Below are positions 11,159-19,228 of a DNA stretch of 64,000 bases, piece by piece. The position numbers and the translations under genes were made by a program. Position 1 is the stretch's first letter. The number at the start of each line of letters is the position of its first letter. The notes beneath the pieces were generated by a model that was not told where the DNA came from, ran no database searches, and was given only the letters and a program-made list of their open reading frames with translations. This DNA comes from Dokdonella sp. (GTDB taxonomy: Bacteria > Pseudomonadota > Gammaproteobacteria > Xanthomonadales > Rhodanobacteraceae). The stretch is taken from NCBI RefSeq assembly GCF_017744955.1, contig NZ_JAGIAG010000001.1, positions 992,001-1,056,000 on the forward strand, read 5' to 3'.

Positions 11159-13009
11159 ATGTCGAAAGAGAATCCCGGCGTGATCCGCCGCCTGTTCCGC
11201 GGACTGTGGAACGCGCTGAATTTCACGCGCCGACTAGTCTTCAACCTGATCTTCCTGCTGTTGCTGATCGGCTTCCTGGTCGCGGTATTCGGCGGCCGCG
11301 CCACGCTGGCGCCGCGCACCGCGCTGATCCTCGATCCGAAAGGCGCCATCGTCGACCAGTACTCGAACAATCCCGGCGATCGCGCGCTCGCCAACCTGAC
11401 CGGTTCGGAATCGAAGGAAGTGCAGCTGCGCGACGTGCTGCGCGTGATCGACGCGGCCGCGAAGGACGCGCGCATCGAACGCCTGGTGCTGATTCCGGAC
11501 GAAATCGACCGCGCCGGCCTGTCCACGCTGCGCGAGATCGGCGCCGCGCTGGATCGATTCAAGGCGGCCGGCAAGGACATCGTCGCGGTGTCCGGCGGCA
11601 TGGGCCAGAGCCAGTACTACCTGGCCGCGCATGCGAACCGCATCCTGCTCGATCCGGAAGGCGCGGTCCTGCTCGAAGGCTTCGCCAACTACCGCAGCTA
11701 TTTCAAGGACGCGCTCGACAAGCTCGGCGTGCAGGTGCACCTGATCAAGGTCGGCACGTTCAAGTCGGCGGCCGAGCCGTACATCCTCAACCAGGCCTCC
11801 GACGCGGCGAAGGAAGCCGACAGCTACTGGATGGGCGGCATCTGGCAGGAGTTCCTGACCGAGGTCTCGGCCCTGCGCAAGATCGACGCGGCGAAGATCA
11901 GCGACGACATCGCGCACTACGACGAGCGCGTCGCCGCGCACAACGGCGACCTCGCCGGGCTCGCGCTGGAGCAGAAGCTGGTCGACCAACTGGCGACGCG
12001 CTCCGAAGTACGCGCGCTGCTGCGCTCGCAGGGTGTGGCCGAAGGCAACGACAGCTTCCGTCAGATCGACTTCAAGAAATACCTCGGCACGCTCGTGCCC
12101 GAAGCGCTGCCGGCCGTCGCCGCGAACCAGGTCGCGGTGATCGTCGCGCAGGGCGAGATCGTGCCGGGCGAACAGCCGCCGGGCATGATCGGCGGCCGTT
12201 CGACGGCGCAGCTCGTGCGCGCGGCGCGCGAGGACGACAAGGTCAAGGCGATCGTGCTGCGCGTGAACTCGCCCGGCGGCGATGCGACCTCGTCCGAGCT
12301 GATCCGGCGCGAAATCGTGCAGACGCGCGAAGCCGGCAAGCCGGTGATCGTCTCGATGGGCGACGTCGCCGCCAGCGGCGGCTACTGGATCGCGATGGAC
12401 GGTGACGAGATCTGGGCGCAGCCGACCACCATCACCGGTTCGATCGGCATCTTCGGCCTGTTCGCGACGCTGCCGGAAACGCTGGCGAAGATCGGCGTGC
12501 ACACCGACGGCATCGGCACCACGCCGCTGGCCGGCGCGCTGGACATCCGCCGGCCGCTGTCGCCGCAGCTGGAAGCGATCCTCAACAGCGTGATCAAGCG
12601 CGGCTACAACGAATTCATCGGCAAGGTCGCGAAGGCGCGCGGCAAGACGCCCGAGCAGATCGACACGATCGCGCAAGGCCGCGTGTGGAGCGGCGTGCAG
12701 GCGAAGGAGCGCGGTCTGGTCGACAAGCTCGGCGGCCTGCAGGACGCGATCGCCGCCGCCGCCGCGCGCGCCAAGCTCGGCACGGACTACCACGTGCGCT
12801 ACGTCGAACGCGAACTCAGCGCCTGGGAACGCCTGGCGCTGAGCTTCAGCAACAGCGAGGCGCTGGTGCGCGTGGCGCGCCAGGCCGGTTTCTCGCTGCC
12901 GCCGGGCTTCGTCAATGCGAGCGACCTGCGCCAGTTCAGCGGCGTGGTCGAGTCGCTGCGCGGCAAGCGCTACGGCGCGTTCGCGCATTGCTTCTGCGAG
13001 CTGCCGTAG
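11159..13009 (+). CDS. sppA: Signal peptide peptidase SppA, 67 kDa type
   Basis: A 616-residue membrane serine protease that degrades signal peptides left in the inner membrane. One membrane helix at about 27-44 anchors it, followed by two tandem peptidase S49 domains. Catalytic residues sit where expected: Lys202 in GTFKSAAEP and Ser406 in DVAASGGYW, against Lys209 and Ser409 in E. coli SppA. SPGGDA before the serine is the usual substrate-binding segment. The frame is open upstream, but ATG 11159 follows a purine-rich AGAGAG and places the membrane helix normally. A single gene, followed by an inverted repeat. Confidence 0.94.
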   Translation: MSKENPGVIRRLFRGLWNALNFTRRLVFNLIFLLLLIGFLVAVFGGRATLAPRTALILDPKGAIVDQYSNNPGDRALANLTGSESKEVQLRDVLRVIDAAAKDARIERLVLIPDEIDRAGLSTLREIGAALDRFKAAGKDIVAVSGGMGQSQYYLAAHANRILLDPEGAVLLEGFANYRSYFKDALDKLGVQVHLIKVGTFKSAAEPYILNQASDAAKEADSYWMGGIWQEFLTEVSALRKIDAAKISDDIAHYDERVAAHNGDLAGLALEQKLVDQLATRSEVRALLRSQGVAEGNDSFRQIDFKKYLGTLVPEALPAVAANQVAVIVAQGEIVPGEQPPGMIGGRSTAQLVRAAREDDKVKAIVLRVNSPGGDATSSELIRREIVQTREAGKPVIVSMGDVAASGGYWIAMDGDEIWAQPTTITGSIGIFGLFATLPETLAKIGVHTDGIGTTPLAGALDIRRPLSPQLEAILNSVIKRGYNEFIGKVAKARGKTPEQIDTIAQGRVWSGVQAKERGLVDKLGGLQDAIAAAAARAKLGTDYHVRYVERELSAWERLALSFSNSEALVRVARQAGFSLPPGFVNASDLRQFSGVVESLRGKRYGAFAHCFCELP

Positions 13010-13022
13010 CGTACAGACGTTT

Positions 13023-13153
13023 TCCCCTCTCCCGCTTGCGGGAGAGGGCGGCCCGAAGGGCAGGGTGAGGGAATGCGGGTAGATCGCCGCGAGCGTTCCC
13101 TCACCCGGCACGCTGCGCGCGCCGACCTCTCCCGCAAGCGGGAGAGGGGAAGC
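13023..13153. repeat. Inverted pair of CTCTCCCGC-type intergenic repeats
   Basis: Each end carries a hairpin CTCTCCCGC-TT-GCGGGAGAG (left about 13026-13048, right about 13127-13148), and inside each a GGGTGAGGG-like box, in mirror orientation. The whole unit lies between the convergent sppA and korB genes. A related copy is at 32184-32349. This repeat type is widespread in Beta- and Gammaproteobacteria. Confidence 0.8.
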
Positions 13154-13190
13154 CGCAGGCCGATTCGACCGGTGAACGTCGAACGCGCTG

Positions 13191-14246
13191 CTAGCGCAAC
13201 CCGGCGTTGATCTTCTCCAACGCCGCGATGCCGGGGCTGAGTTCCTTCACGCCGAGCCGGTTGATCGGCACCTCGGTCGTGTTGAAATGCTCGTGCAGGT
13301 CGTGCGCGTCCGGATCGACGTAGAGCAGGCCGGTGACGACTTCGCCCTTGGCCTGGCGCGCATGCACGTAGTTCATCGCCCCGACGCGGTCGTGCGCGTT
13401 GAAGTCGGCGCTGAGCTTGCGTAGGCGCACGATGCTGCCGTCGTGCTGGGTCACGTCGACGATCTCGCCCTCGGCGTAGTCCACCGTGATCTCGGCGCGC
13501 ACGTCGATGAAGTCGAGCCGGTTGACCGCCTCGTTGTGCTCGCGCACGTATTCGTAGCTCTTGGTGCTGCCGGCGTGGTTGTTGAACGCGACGCAGGGGC
13601 TGATCACGTCGATGAAGGCCGCGCCCTTGTGCGCGATCGCGCCCTTGATCAGCGGCACCAGCTGCGTCTTGTCGCCGGAGAAGCCGCGCGCGACGTAGGT
13701 CGCGCCGAGCTGCATGGCGAGGCCGACGAGGTCGAGCGGGCTGTCGGTGTTGACCACGCCCTTCTTCGATTTCGAGCCCTGGTCCGCGGTCGCCGAGAAC
13801 TGGCCCTTGGTCAGGCCGTAGACGCCGTTGTTCTCGACGACGTAGACCATGTTGACGCCGCGTCGGATCGCATGCACGAACTGGCCGATGCCGATCGAGG
13901 CCGAGTCGCCGTCGCCCGAGACGCCGAGATAGAGCAGGTCGCGGTTGGCGAGGTTCGCGCCGGTCAGCACCGAGGGCATGCGCCCGTGCACGGTGTTGAA
14001 GCCGTGCGACTGGCCTAGGAAGTAGTCCGGCGTCTTCGAGCTGCAGCCGATGCCGCTGAGCTTGGCCACTCGATGCGGCTCGATGTCCAGCTCCCAGCAG
14101 GCCTGGATGATCGCAGCCGAGATCGAATCGTGGCCGCAGCCGGCGCAGAGCGTGGAGATCTTGCCCTCGTAGTCGCGGCGCGTGAAGCCGATCGCGTTGC
14201 AGGCGAGAGTGGGATGGTGCAGCTTCGGCTTGGTGATGTAGGTCAT
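13191..14246 (-). CDS. korB: 2-oxoacid:ferredoxin oxidoreductase beta subunit (2-oxoglutarate type)
   Basis: A 351-residue TPP-dependent subunit. It oxidatively decarboxylates a 2-oxoacid, probably 2-oxoglutarate, to the acyl-CoA while passing low-potential electrons to ferredoxin. The TPP/Mg motif is GDGDSASIG followed by NNGVYGLTKGQ. Cysteines for the 4Fe-4S cluster are at 34 and 37 (CAGC), 68 (GIGCSS) and in SPCVAFNN further on, as in KorB-type subunits. It is the last gene of the minus-strand operon, 121 bases behind korA; that gap contains a short inverted-repeat element. Pyruvate or indolepyruvate specificity cannot be ruled out by sequence alone. Confidence 0.9.
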   Translation of the reverse strand: MTYITKPKLHHPTLACNAIGFTRRDYEGKISTLCAGCGHDSISAAIIQACWELDIEPHRVAKLSGIGCSSKTPDYFLGQSHGFNTVHGRMPSVLTGANLANRDLLYLGVSGDGDSASIGIGQFVHAIRRGVNMVYVVENNGVYGLTKGQFSATADQGSKSKKGVVNTDSPLDLVGLAMQLGATYVARGFSGDKTQLVPLIKGAIAHKGAAFIDVISPCVAFNNHAGSTKSYEYVREHNEAVNRLDFIDVRAEITVDYAEGEIVDVTQHDGSIVRLRKLSADFNAHDRVGAMNYVHARQAKGEVVTGLLYVDPDAHDLHEHFNTTEVPINRLGVKELSPGIAALEKINAGLR

Positions 14247-14274
14247 GTGTATTCTCGCTCGTGAGCGGTGAATC

Positions 14275-14362
14275 GTGAGCGGTCAGCGGTGAGCGGTGAG
14301 CGGGAAAAGCAGAAACGCGACACGCGCCTCTCCCGCTCACCGCAGACCGCTCGGCCGCTCAC
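14275..14362. repeat. Short inverted-repeat element of GTGAGCGG units between korA and korB
   Basis: Left arm 14275-14304 starts GTGAGCGGTCAGCGG; right arm 14332-14362, read on the minus strand, starts GTGAGCGGCCGAGCGG. The inner spacer is only 27 bases. An extra GTGAGCGG copy lies at 14261-14268. Both ends match those of the longer element at 16210-16649, which encloses the four-helix-bundle gene. Confidence 0.75.
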
Positions 14363-14367
14363 CTGCT

Positions 14368-16242
14368 TCATGAAGCCACTCTCCCCGTCGGTGCCGCCCG
14401 CCGCACCCGCTCCCCAATCGCCCCCGCGATGAACCGCGCCGTGACCGGCGTGCCGTCGTAGTGCAGGATCGCCACCAGCCGCGCCGGGTCGATGCCGAAT
14501 TCGTTGATCAGCAGCGTGCGCAGCTGGCCGTCGCGGTTCTGCTCGACGACGAAGACGCGCTCGTGCCGGCGGATGAACTCGCCGACGACGTCCGGAAACG
14601 GAAACGCGCGCACGCGCAGCGTGTCGAGCACGAGACTGTCCTTGCCGAGCAGCTCGATCGCCTCGCTCATCGCGGGGCTGGTCGAGCCGTAGTAGATCAC
14701 GCCGTCGCGCGCCTCGCCCGAGGTGCCGCGCAGGTGCGGCTGCGGAACCAGCGATTTGGCGGTATCCCACTTCTTCAGCAGGCGCTCCATGTTGTAGACG
14801 TAGTCCGGTCCGCGTTCGGAATAGCGTGCGTACGGATCGCGCGAGGTGCCGCGCGTGAAGTAGGCGCCGCGTTCGGCGTGGGTGCCGGGATAGGTGCGGT
14901 ACGGAATGCCGTCGCCGTCGACGTCCTTGTAGCGGCCGAAGTCCTTGCCGGCTTCGAGCTCCTCCGCCGTCATCACCTTGCCGCGATCGTAGTCGCGTGC
15001 GTCGTCCCAGACGAACGGTGCGGTCAGGCGCTGGTTCATGCCGATGTCGAGGTCGGTCAGCACGAACACCGGCGTCTGCAGGCGATCGGCGAGATCGAGC
15101 GCCTGCGCCGCGAACTCGAAGCATTCGTGCGGATCTTCGGGAAACAGCAGCACGTGCTTGGTGTCGCCGTGCGAGGCGTAGGCGCAGGCGAGCACGTCGG
15201 ACTGCTGGGTGCGCGTCGGCATGCCGGTCGATGGGCCGCCGCGCTGCACGTCGATCAGGGTCACCGGGATCTCGGCGAAGTAGGCGAGGCCGATGAACTC
15301 GCTCATCAACGAAATGCCCGGTCCCGCCGTCGTCGTGAACGCGCGCGCACCGTTCCAGCCGGCGCCGACGACCATGCCGATCGAGGCGATCTCGTCCTCG
15401 GCCTGCACGATCGCGAAGCGGTTGCGTCCGGTCTCCGGATCGACGCGGTACTTCATGCAGTATTTCTGGAACGCCTCGGCCAGCGAGGATGACGGCGTGA
15501 TCGGATACCAGGCGCAGACCGTCGCGCCGCCGTAGACGCAACCGAGCGCGGCGGCGACGTTGCCGTCGACGAAGATCTTGTCGCCGACGTTGTCGGCGCG
15601 GCGCACGTGCAGGCCGATCGGCGGCAGATGCTGCTGCGCGTGTTCGCGGCCGAGCTCCAGCGCCCGCACGTTCGAGTCGAGCAGCTTCTCCTTGCCTTTG
15701 TACTGCTCGGCGAACAGGCGCTGGATCTCATCCGCGTCGATGCCGAGCAGCACTGACAGCGCACCGAGGTACATGATGTTCTTGAACAGCTGGCGCTGCC
15801 GCGCGTCGGCGTAGGTGCGGTTGCAGATCGCCGTCAGCGGCATGCCGAGGACGTGGACGTCGTCGCGGAACTTCGACGCCGGCAGCGGCCGCGTCGAGTC
15901 GTAGAACAGATAGCCGCCCGGCTCGATCTCCGTCAGGTCCGCATCCCAGGTCTGCGGATTCATCGCGACCATCAGGTCGACGCCGCCGCGGCGCCCGAGC
16001 CAGCCGCGCTCGCTGACCCGCACCTCGTACCACGTCGGCAGGCCCTGGATGTTGGAGGGAAAGATGTTGCGCGGACTGACCGGCACGCCCATGCGCAGGA
16101 TCGAGCGAGCGAACAGCTCGTTCGCCGACGCCGAGCCCGAGCCGTTGACGTTGGCGAACTTCACGACGAAGTCGTTGGTGGCTTCGATACGTGCCCTGAG
16201 GTCGGATTCGTGAGCGGTCAGCGGTGAGCGGTGAGCGGTCAT
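14368..16242 (-). CDS. korA: 2-oxoacid:ferredoxin oxidoreductase, fused gamma-alpha subunit
   Basis: A 624-residue protein with the gamma domain at the N-terminus (FANVNGSGSASANELFARS, about 28-46, then binding of the CoA-side partner) and the pyrimidine-binding alpha domain after about residue 200 (YPITPSSSLAEAF; RGGPSTGMPTRTQQSD). It pairs with KorB. The start at 16242 has AAGGGGG upstream, and its ATG overlaps the stop codon of the preceding four-helix-bundle gene as ATGA, implying translational coupling. Its first twelve or so codons (TAHRSPLTAHES) are encoded by the GTGAGCGG repeat tract rather than by conserved family sequence; no other good start lies before the conserved gamma domain. 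Confidence 0.9.
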   Translation of the reverse strand: MTAHRSPLTAHESDLRARIEATNDFVVKFANVNGSGSASANELFARSILRMGVPVSPRNIFPSNIQGLPTWYEVRVSERGWLGRRGGVDLMVAMNPQTWDADLTEIEPGGYLFYDSTRPLPASKFRDDVHVLGMPLTAICNRTYADARQRQLFKNIMYLGALSVLLGIDADEIQRLFAEQYKGKEKLLDSNVRALELGREHAQQHLPPIGLHVRRADNVGDKIFVDGNVAAALGCVYGGATVCAWYPITPSSSLAEAFQKYCMKYRVDPETGRNRFAIVQAEDEIASIGMVVGAGWNGARAFTTTAGPGISLMSEFIGLAYFAEIPVTLIDVQRGGPSTGMPTRTQQSDVLACAYASHGDTKHVLLFPEDPHECFEFAAQALDLADRLQTPVFVLTDLDIGMNQRLTAPFVWDDARDYDRGKVMTAEELEAGKDFGRYKDVDGDGIPYRTYPGTHAERGAYFTRGTSRDPYARYSERGPDYVYNMERLLKKWDTAKSLVPQPHLRGTSGEARDGVIYYGSTSPAMSEAIELLGKDSLVLDTLRVRAFPFPDVVGEFIRRHERVFVVEQNRDGQLRTLLINEFGIDPARLVAILHYDGTPVTARFIAGAIGERVRRAAPTGRVAS

Positions 16243-16649
16243 CGTGCCCCCTTGGCGCGCGAACGATTGGCATTGATCAGCGCATTCAGTCGAGCGGTCA
16301 AGAGTTGCAGCGCGGATTGAAGTGGCTGCACGTCGCCGAGAAAGTTCAGGTCGCGTGCGATCCACAACTGGGTGTCGAGTTCCGCGAGAGACCCGCGCGC
16401 AATGGTCAGGAAGCGGACAAGCTCAGTTCTGCCTCCTCGAGCTGCGCCCTCCGCAATATTCGAGGGAACGCTGACTGCCGCACGCCGCATTTGGCTTATG
16501 AGCCCGAAACGCTCGTATTCGGGAAATTCTGCCGTCGTGCGATAAATCTCTCGAACCATCCGCATCGCGTCTTTCCAGACTTCCAAATCGTAATGCCGTG
16601 GCTGCTGTTGCGGCTTTTTCCGCTCACCGCTCACCGCTCGGCCGCTCAC
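16210..16649. repeat. Inverted-repeat-bounded element enclosing the four-helix-bundle gene
   Basis: Left end 16210-16239 is nearly identical, over 30 bases, to the left arm at 14275-14304. Right end 16620-16649, on the minus strand, begins GTGAGCGGCCGAGCGG like the right arm at 14332-14362. The two ends are inverted relative to each other and bound a 440-base unit whose interior is almost entirely the four-helix-bundle coding region. No target-site duplication was identified. Confidence 0.65.
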
Positions 16650-16661
16650 CGCCACGGTCAC
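16239..16661 (-). CDS. Four-helix-bundle protein (S23/rRNA-intervening-sequence type)
   Basis: A 140-residue protein of the family first found in 23S rRNA intervening sequences. It shows the family order YDLEVWKDAMRMVREIY, FPEYERFGLISQMRRAAVSVPSNIAEG, then a helical RFLTIARGSLAELDTQLWIARDL. These form small pentameric helical bundles of unknown function. The GTG at 16661 overlaps the stop of the upstream flavoprotein gene (GTGA), and the stop overlaps the korA ATG (ATGA), so it is stitched into the operon. An internal start is possible, but the conserved block begins only about 23 residues after GTG. The first residues (VAVSGRAVSGER) are read from the flanking GTGAGCGG tract. Gene and repeats together look like an inserted cassette. 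Confidence 0.82.
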   Translation of the reverse strand: MTVAVSGRAVSGERKKPQQQPRHYDLEVWKDAMRMVREIYRTTAEFPEYERFGLISQMRRAAVSVPSNIAEGAARGGRTELVRFLTIARGSLAELDTQLWIARDLNFLGDVQPLQSALQLLTARLNALINANRSRAKGAR

Positions 16662-18493
16662 GCCACCGCCTTCGCCGCTGCGCGCTTGTGACACCCTGGC
16701 CCCGCCTGCGTGGTCTCGAGCAGGAACTTGCGCATGTCCCAGGCGCCGGTCGGGCAGCGCTCGGCGCACAGTCCGCAGTGCAGGCAGACGTCCTCGTCCT
16801 TGACCATCACGCGCCCGGTCTTCAGCGTGTCGGACACGTACAACGACTGCGTCAGGTTCAGCGCCGGCGCGGTCAGATGCGTGCGTAGCGCCGCCTCCTC
16901 GTCGTTGTGGGTGAAGCTGATGCAATCCATCGGGCAGATGTCGACGCAGGCGTCGCACTCGATGCAGACGTCCTTGGTGAACACCGTCTGCACGTCGCAG
17001 TTCAGGCAGCGCTGCGCTTCGTGGAACGCCGTCTGCGCGTCGAAGCCGAGCTCCACTTCGATCTTGATGCTCTTCAGCGTCTCCGCCTTCTCGCGCCACG
17101 GCACGGCGTAGCGCTGGTCGTTGGAGACGTCGTTGTCGTAGCTCCACTCGTGGATGCCCATCTTCTGCGAGATCAGGCTGACCGCGGGCTCCGGGCGCTC
17201 GCGGAGGTCCTCGCCGCCGAGGAGCTTGTCGATCGACACCGCCGCCTCGTGCCCGTGCGCGACGGCCCAGATGATGTTCTTCGGGCCGAACGCCGCGTCG
17301 CCGCCGAAGAACACGTTCGGCAGTGTCGACTGCATCGTCGCCGGATCGACCTTCGGCAGGCCCCACTCGTCGAAGGCGAGCCCGAGGTCGCGCTCGATCC
17401 ACGGGAACGCGTTTTCCTGGCCGACGGCGATCAGCACGTCGTCGCATTCGACGTAGTGGTCCGGCTCGCCGGTCGGCACCAGCTGCCGACGGCCTTTCGC
17501 GTCGCGCTCGGCGCGCACCTTCTCGAACGTCATGCCGACCAGCTTGCCGTCGCGGTGTTCGAAGGTCTTCGGCACCAGGAAATTGAGAATCGGGATGCCC
17601 TCGTGCATCGCGTCCTCCTTCTCCCACGGCGAGGCCTTCATCTCCTCGAAGCCCGAACGCACGATGACTTTCACGTCCTCGCCGCCGAGCCGGCGCGAGG
17701 AGCGGCAGCAGTCCATCGCCGTATTGCCGCCGCCGAGCACGATCACGCGCCTGCCGATGCTCTTGACGTGCTCGAAGTAGACCGACGCCAGCCAGTCGAG
17801 CCCGATGTGGATGTTCGCCGCGGCCTCCCGGCGGCCGGGCAGGTCGAGATCGCGGCCGCGCGGCGCGCCGCTGCCGACGAAGATCGCGTCGTAGCCCTGC
17901 GCGAGCAGGTCGCGCATCGAATCGACGCGCGTGCCGCCGCGGTAGTCGACGCCGAGGTCGAGCACGTAGCCGACCTCCTCGTCGATCACCGATTCCGGCA
18001 GGCGGAAGCGCGGGACTTGCGTGCGCATGAAGCCGCCGCCTTTCCGTTCGGCTTCGAACACGGTGACCTCGTAGCCGAGCGGCGCCAGGTCGCGCGCGAC
18101 GGTGAGCGAGGACGGCCCCGCGCCGACGCAGGCGATGCGCTTGCCGTTCTTCTTCGCCGCCGGCCGCGGCATGCGCTCGCGGACCGCGGCGCTGTCCTTG
18201 CCGTCCGCCGCGACGCGCTTCAGTCGGCAGATCGCCACCGGTTCGGCCTTGCCCGCGCCGTTCTCCTCGACGCGCCCGCGCCGGCAGGCCGGCTCGCAGG
18301 GGCGGTCGCAGGTGCGGCCGAGGATGCCGGGGAAGACGTTCGACCTCCAGTTGACGAGGTAGGCGTCGTCGTACCGGCCGGCGGCGATCAGGCGGATGTA
18401 TTCGGGGACCGGGGTGTGGGCCGGGCAGGCCCATTGGCAATCGACGACTTTGTGGAAATAGTTCGCGTCGCGGATATCGGTTCGCTCCACCAC
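16658..18493 (-). CDS. GltD-like FAD/NAD(P) oxidoreductase fused to a 2x[4Fe-4S] ferredoxin domain, partner of KorAB
   Basis: A 611-residue flavoprotein of the glutamate synthase small-subunit/NfnB type. The N-terminal helical iron-sulfur domain has CQWACPAHTPVPEYI and CDRPCEPACRRG. The FAD site is CVGAGPSSLTVARDLA, the NAD(P) site VLGGGNTAMDCCR, and the FAD-closing motif VFFGGDAAFGP. The C-terminus adds two ferredoxin-type clusters, CIECDACVDICP and CLHCGLCAERCP. As first gene of the operon before korA and korB, it is the probable electron shuttle between KorAB and NAD(P)H or a ferredoxin pool. Start is GTG 18493 with AGAGG upstream. Direction of electron flow is not evident. Confidence 0.87.
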   Translation of the reverse strand: MVERTDIRDANYFHKVVDCQWACPAHTPVPEYIRLIAAGRYDDAYLVNWRSNVFPGILGRTCDRPCEPACRRGRVEENGAGKAEPVAICRLKRVAADGKDSAAVRERMPRPAAKKNGKRIACVGAGPSSLTVARDLAPLGYEVTVFEAERKGGGFMRTQVPRFRLPESVIDEEVGYVLDLGVDYRGGTRVDSMRDLLAQGYDAIFVGSGAPRGRDLDLPGRREAAANIHIGLDWLASVYFEHVKSIGRRVIVLGGGNTAMDCCRSSRRLGGEDVKVIVRSGFEEMKASPWEKEDAMHEGIPILNFLVPKTFEHRDGKLVGMTFEKVRAERDAKGRRQLVPTGEPDHYVECDDVLIAVGQENAFPWIERDLGLAFDEWGLPKVDPATMQSTLPNVFFGGDAAFGPKNIIWAVAHGHEAAVSIDKLLGGEDLRERPEPAVSLISQKMGIHEWSYDNDVSNDQRYAVPWREKAETLKSIKIEVELGFDAQTAFHEAQRCLNCDVQTVFTKDVCIECDACVDICPMDCISFTHNDEEAALRTHLTAPALNLTQSLYVSDTLKTGRVMVKDEDVCLHCGLCAERCPTGAWDMRKFLLETTQAGPGCHKRAAAKAVA

Positions 18494-18606
18494 AGGCCTC
18501 TCGCATGAGCACTCTGGTGAGCGGCGAGCCTAGTCCTTGACGCGCCGCGAAGCAAAGCGCAGTGCACCATCGCCGACGGCGGCAGGCGGGAACGGGAACG
18601 AAGGGC

Positions 18607-18930
18607 CTAGAGCAAGCCGCTCCGACGCAGGCGTTCCTGGTAGTCGTCGATCGCTTCCTTCGCCGTCTTCAGGTCGACGCCGGTCGCCTCGCGATAGCGC
18701 TTGATCGCCTGGATCGGATTGCCGTGCACGATCATCTCGCGGATTTCGGTATCGAGGTCGGTCGGCAGTTCGAGCGGTCGCGGTGGCGTGGTGGGGCGCG
18801 GTGTCCGTGCGCGCTCGTTTCGATCGCCGGCGCCGATACCGGGGCGCGCGCCGCCACGATCGGCGGTCACTCGGCCGAGCACGAAGAACACCGCGGCGAC
18901 CAGCAGGTAGCTCCAGAGATTCTCCGGCAT
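18607..18930 (-). CDS. Small membrane-anchored protein with ribosomal L7/L12 C-terminal-like domain
   Basis: A 107-residue protein: an N-terminal membrane helix ([15 protein letters not shown], about 7-21), a Pro/Arg/Thr-rich linker (about 40-57), and a C-terminal fold resembling the L7/L12 C-terminal domain ([22 protein letters not shown], about 73-94). Such truncated L7/L12-like membrane proteins have no established role; the domain might bind translation factors or other GTPases, but that is speculation. It starts five bases after the stop of the lipoprotein gene 18936-19154, so the two probably form one unit. Confidence 0.72.
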   Translation of the reverse strand: MPENLWSYLLVAAVFFVLGRVTADRGGARPGIGAGDRNERARTPRPTTPPRPLELPTDLDTEIREMIVHGNPIQAIKRYREATGVDLKTAKEAIDDYQERLRRSGLL

Positions 18931-18935
18931 CCGAC

Positions 18936-19154
18936 TCAACCCCCGGCGTCGTCGATCGCTTTCTGCTGTGCTTTCGCGGCGTCGTCGACGGTCTGCTGCA
19001 CGGCCTTGGCCTTCTCGAGCGCCTTCAACTGCTCGTCGAGCGCGGTCTTCGGCTTCGCCGGCGCGGCAGGCTGCGCCGCTTGCTGGTCGGCCTGGCGGCC
19101 GGAGCATCCCGCCAAGGCACAGACGCAGACGGCGAAGGCGATCGAACGCAGCAT
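18936..19154 (-). CDS. Small lipoprotein with coiled-coil-like tail
   Basis: A 72-residue predicted lipoprotein. The signal peptide [17 protein letters not shown] ends in lipobox LAGC. The mature part is Ala/Gln/Lys-rich with heptad-like spacing ([26 protein letters not shown]), suggesting a coiled coil. The frame is open 30 codons further upstream, but the Met at 19154 gives a proper lipoprotein signal. Followed five bases later by the L7/L12-like gene and divergent from the SDR gene at 19229. Function unknown. Confidence 0.7.
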   Translation of the reverse strand: MLRSIAFAVCVCALAGCSGRQADQQAAQPAAPAKPKTALDEQLKALEKAKAVQQTVDDAAKAQQKAIDDAGG

Positions 19155-19228
19155 GGCATGCTCGATGTGGCAGGATTGGCCGGAGTCTGCGCCGCACATC
19201 GGGTGCGCACAAGTCGGAGGATCGCGCG

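Noticed and set aside
13191..18493. Evidence for a reverse TCA cycle or an anaerobe
   Set aside because: KorAB alone does not show this; aerobic bacteria also carry it, and no ATP-citrate lyase or similar gene is in the window.
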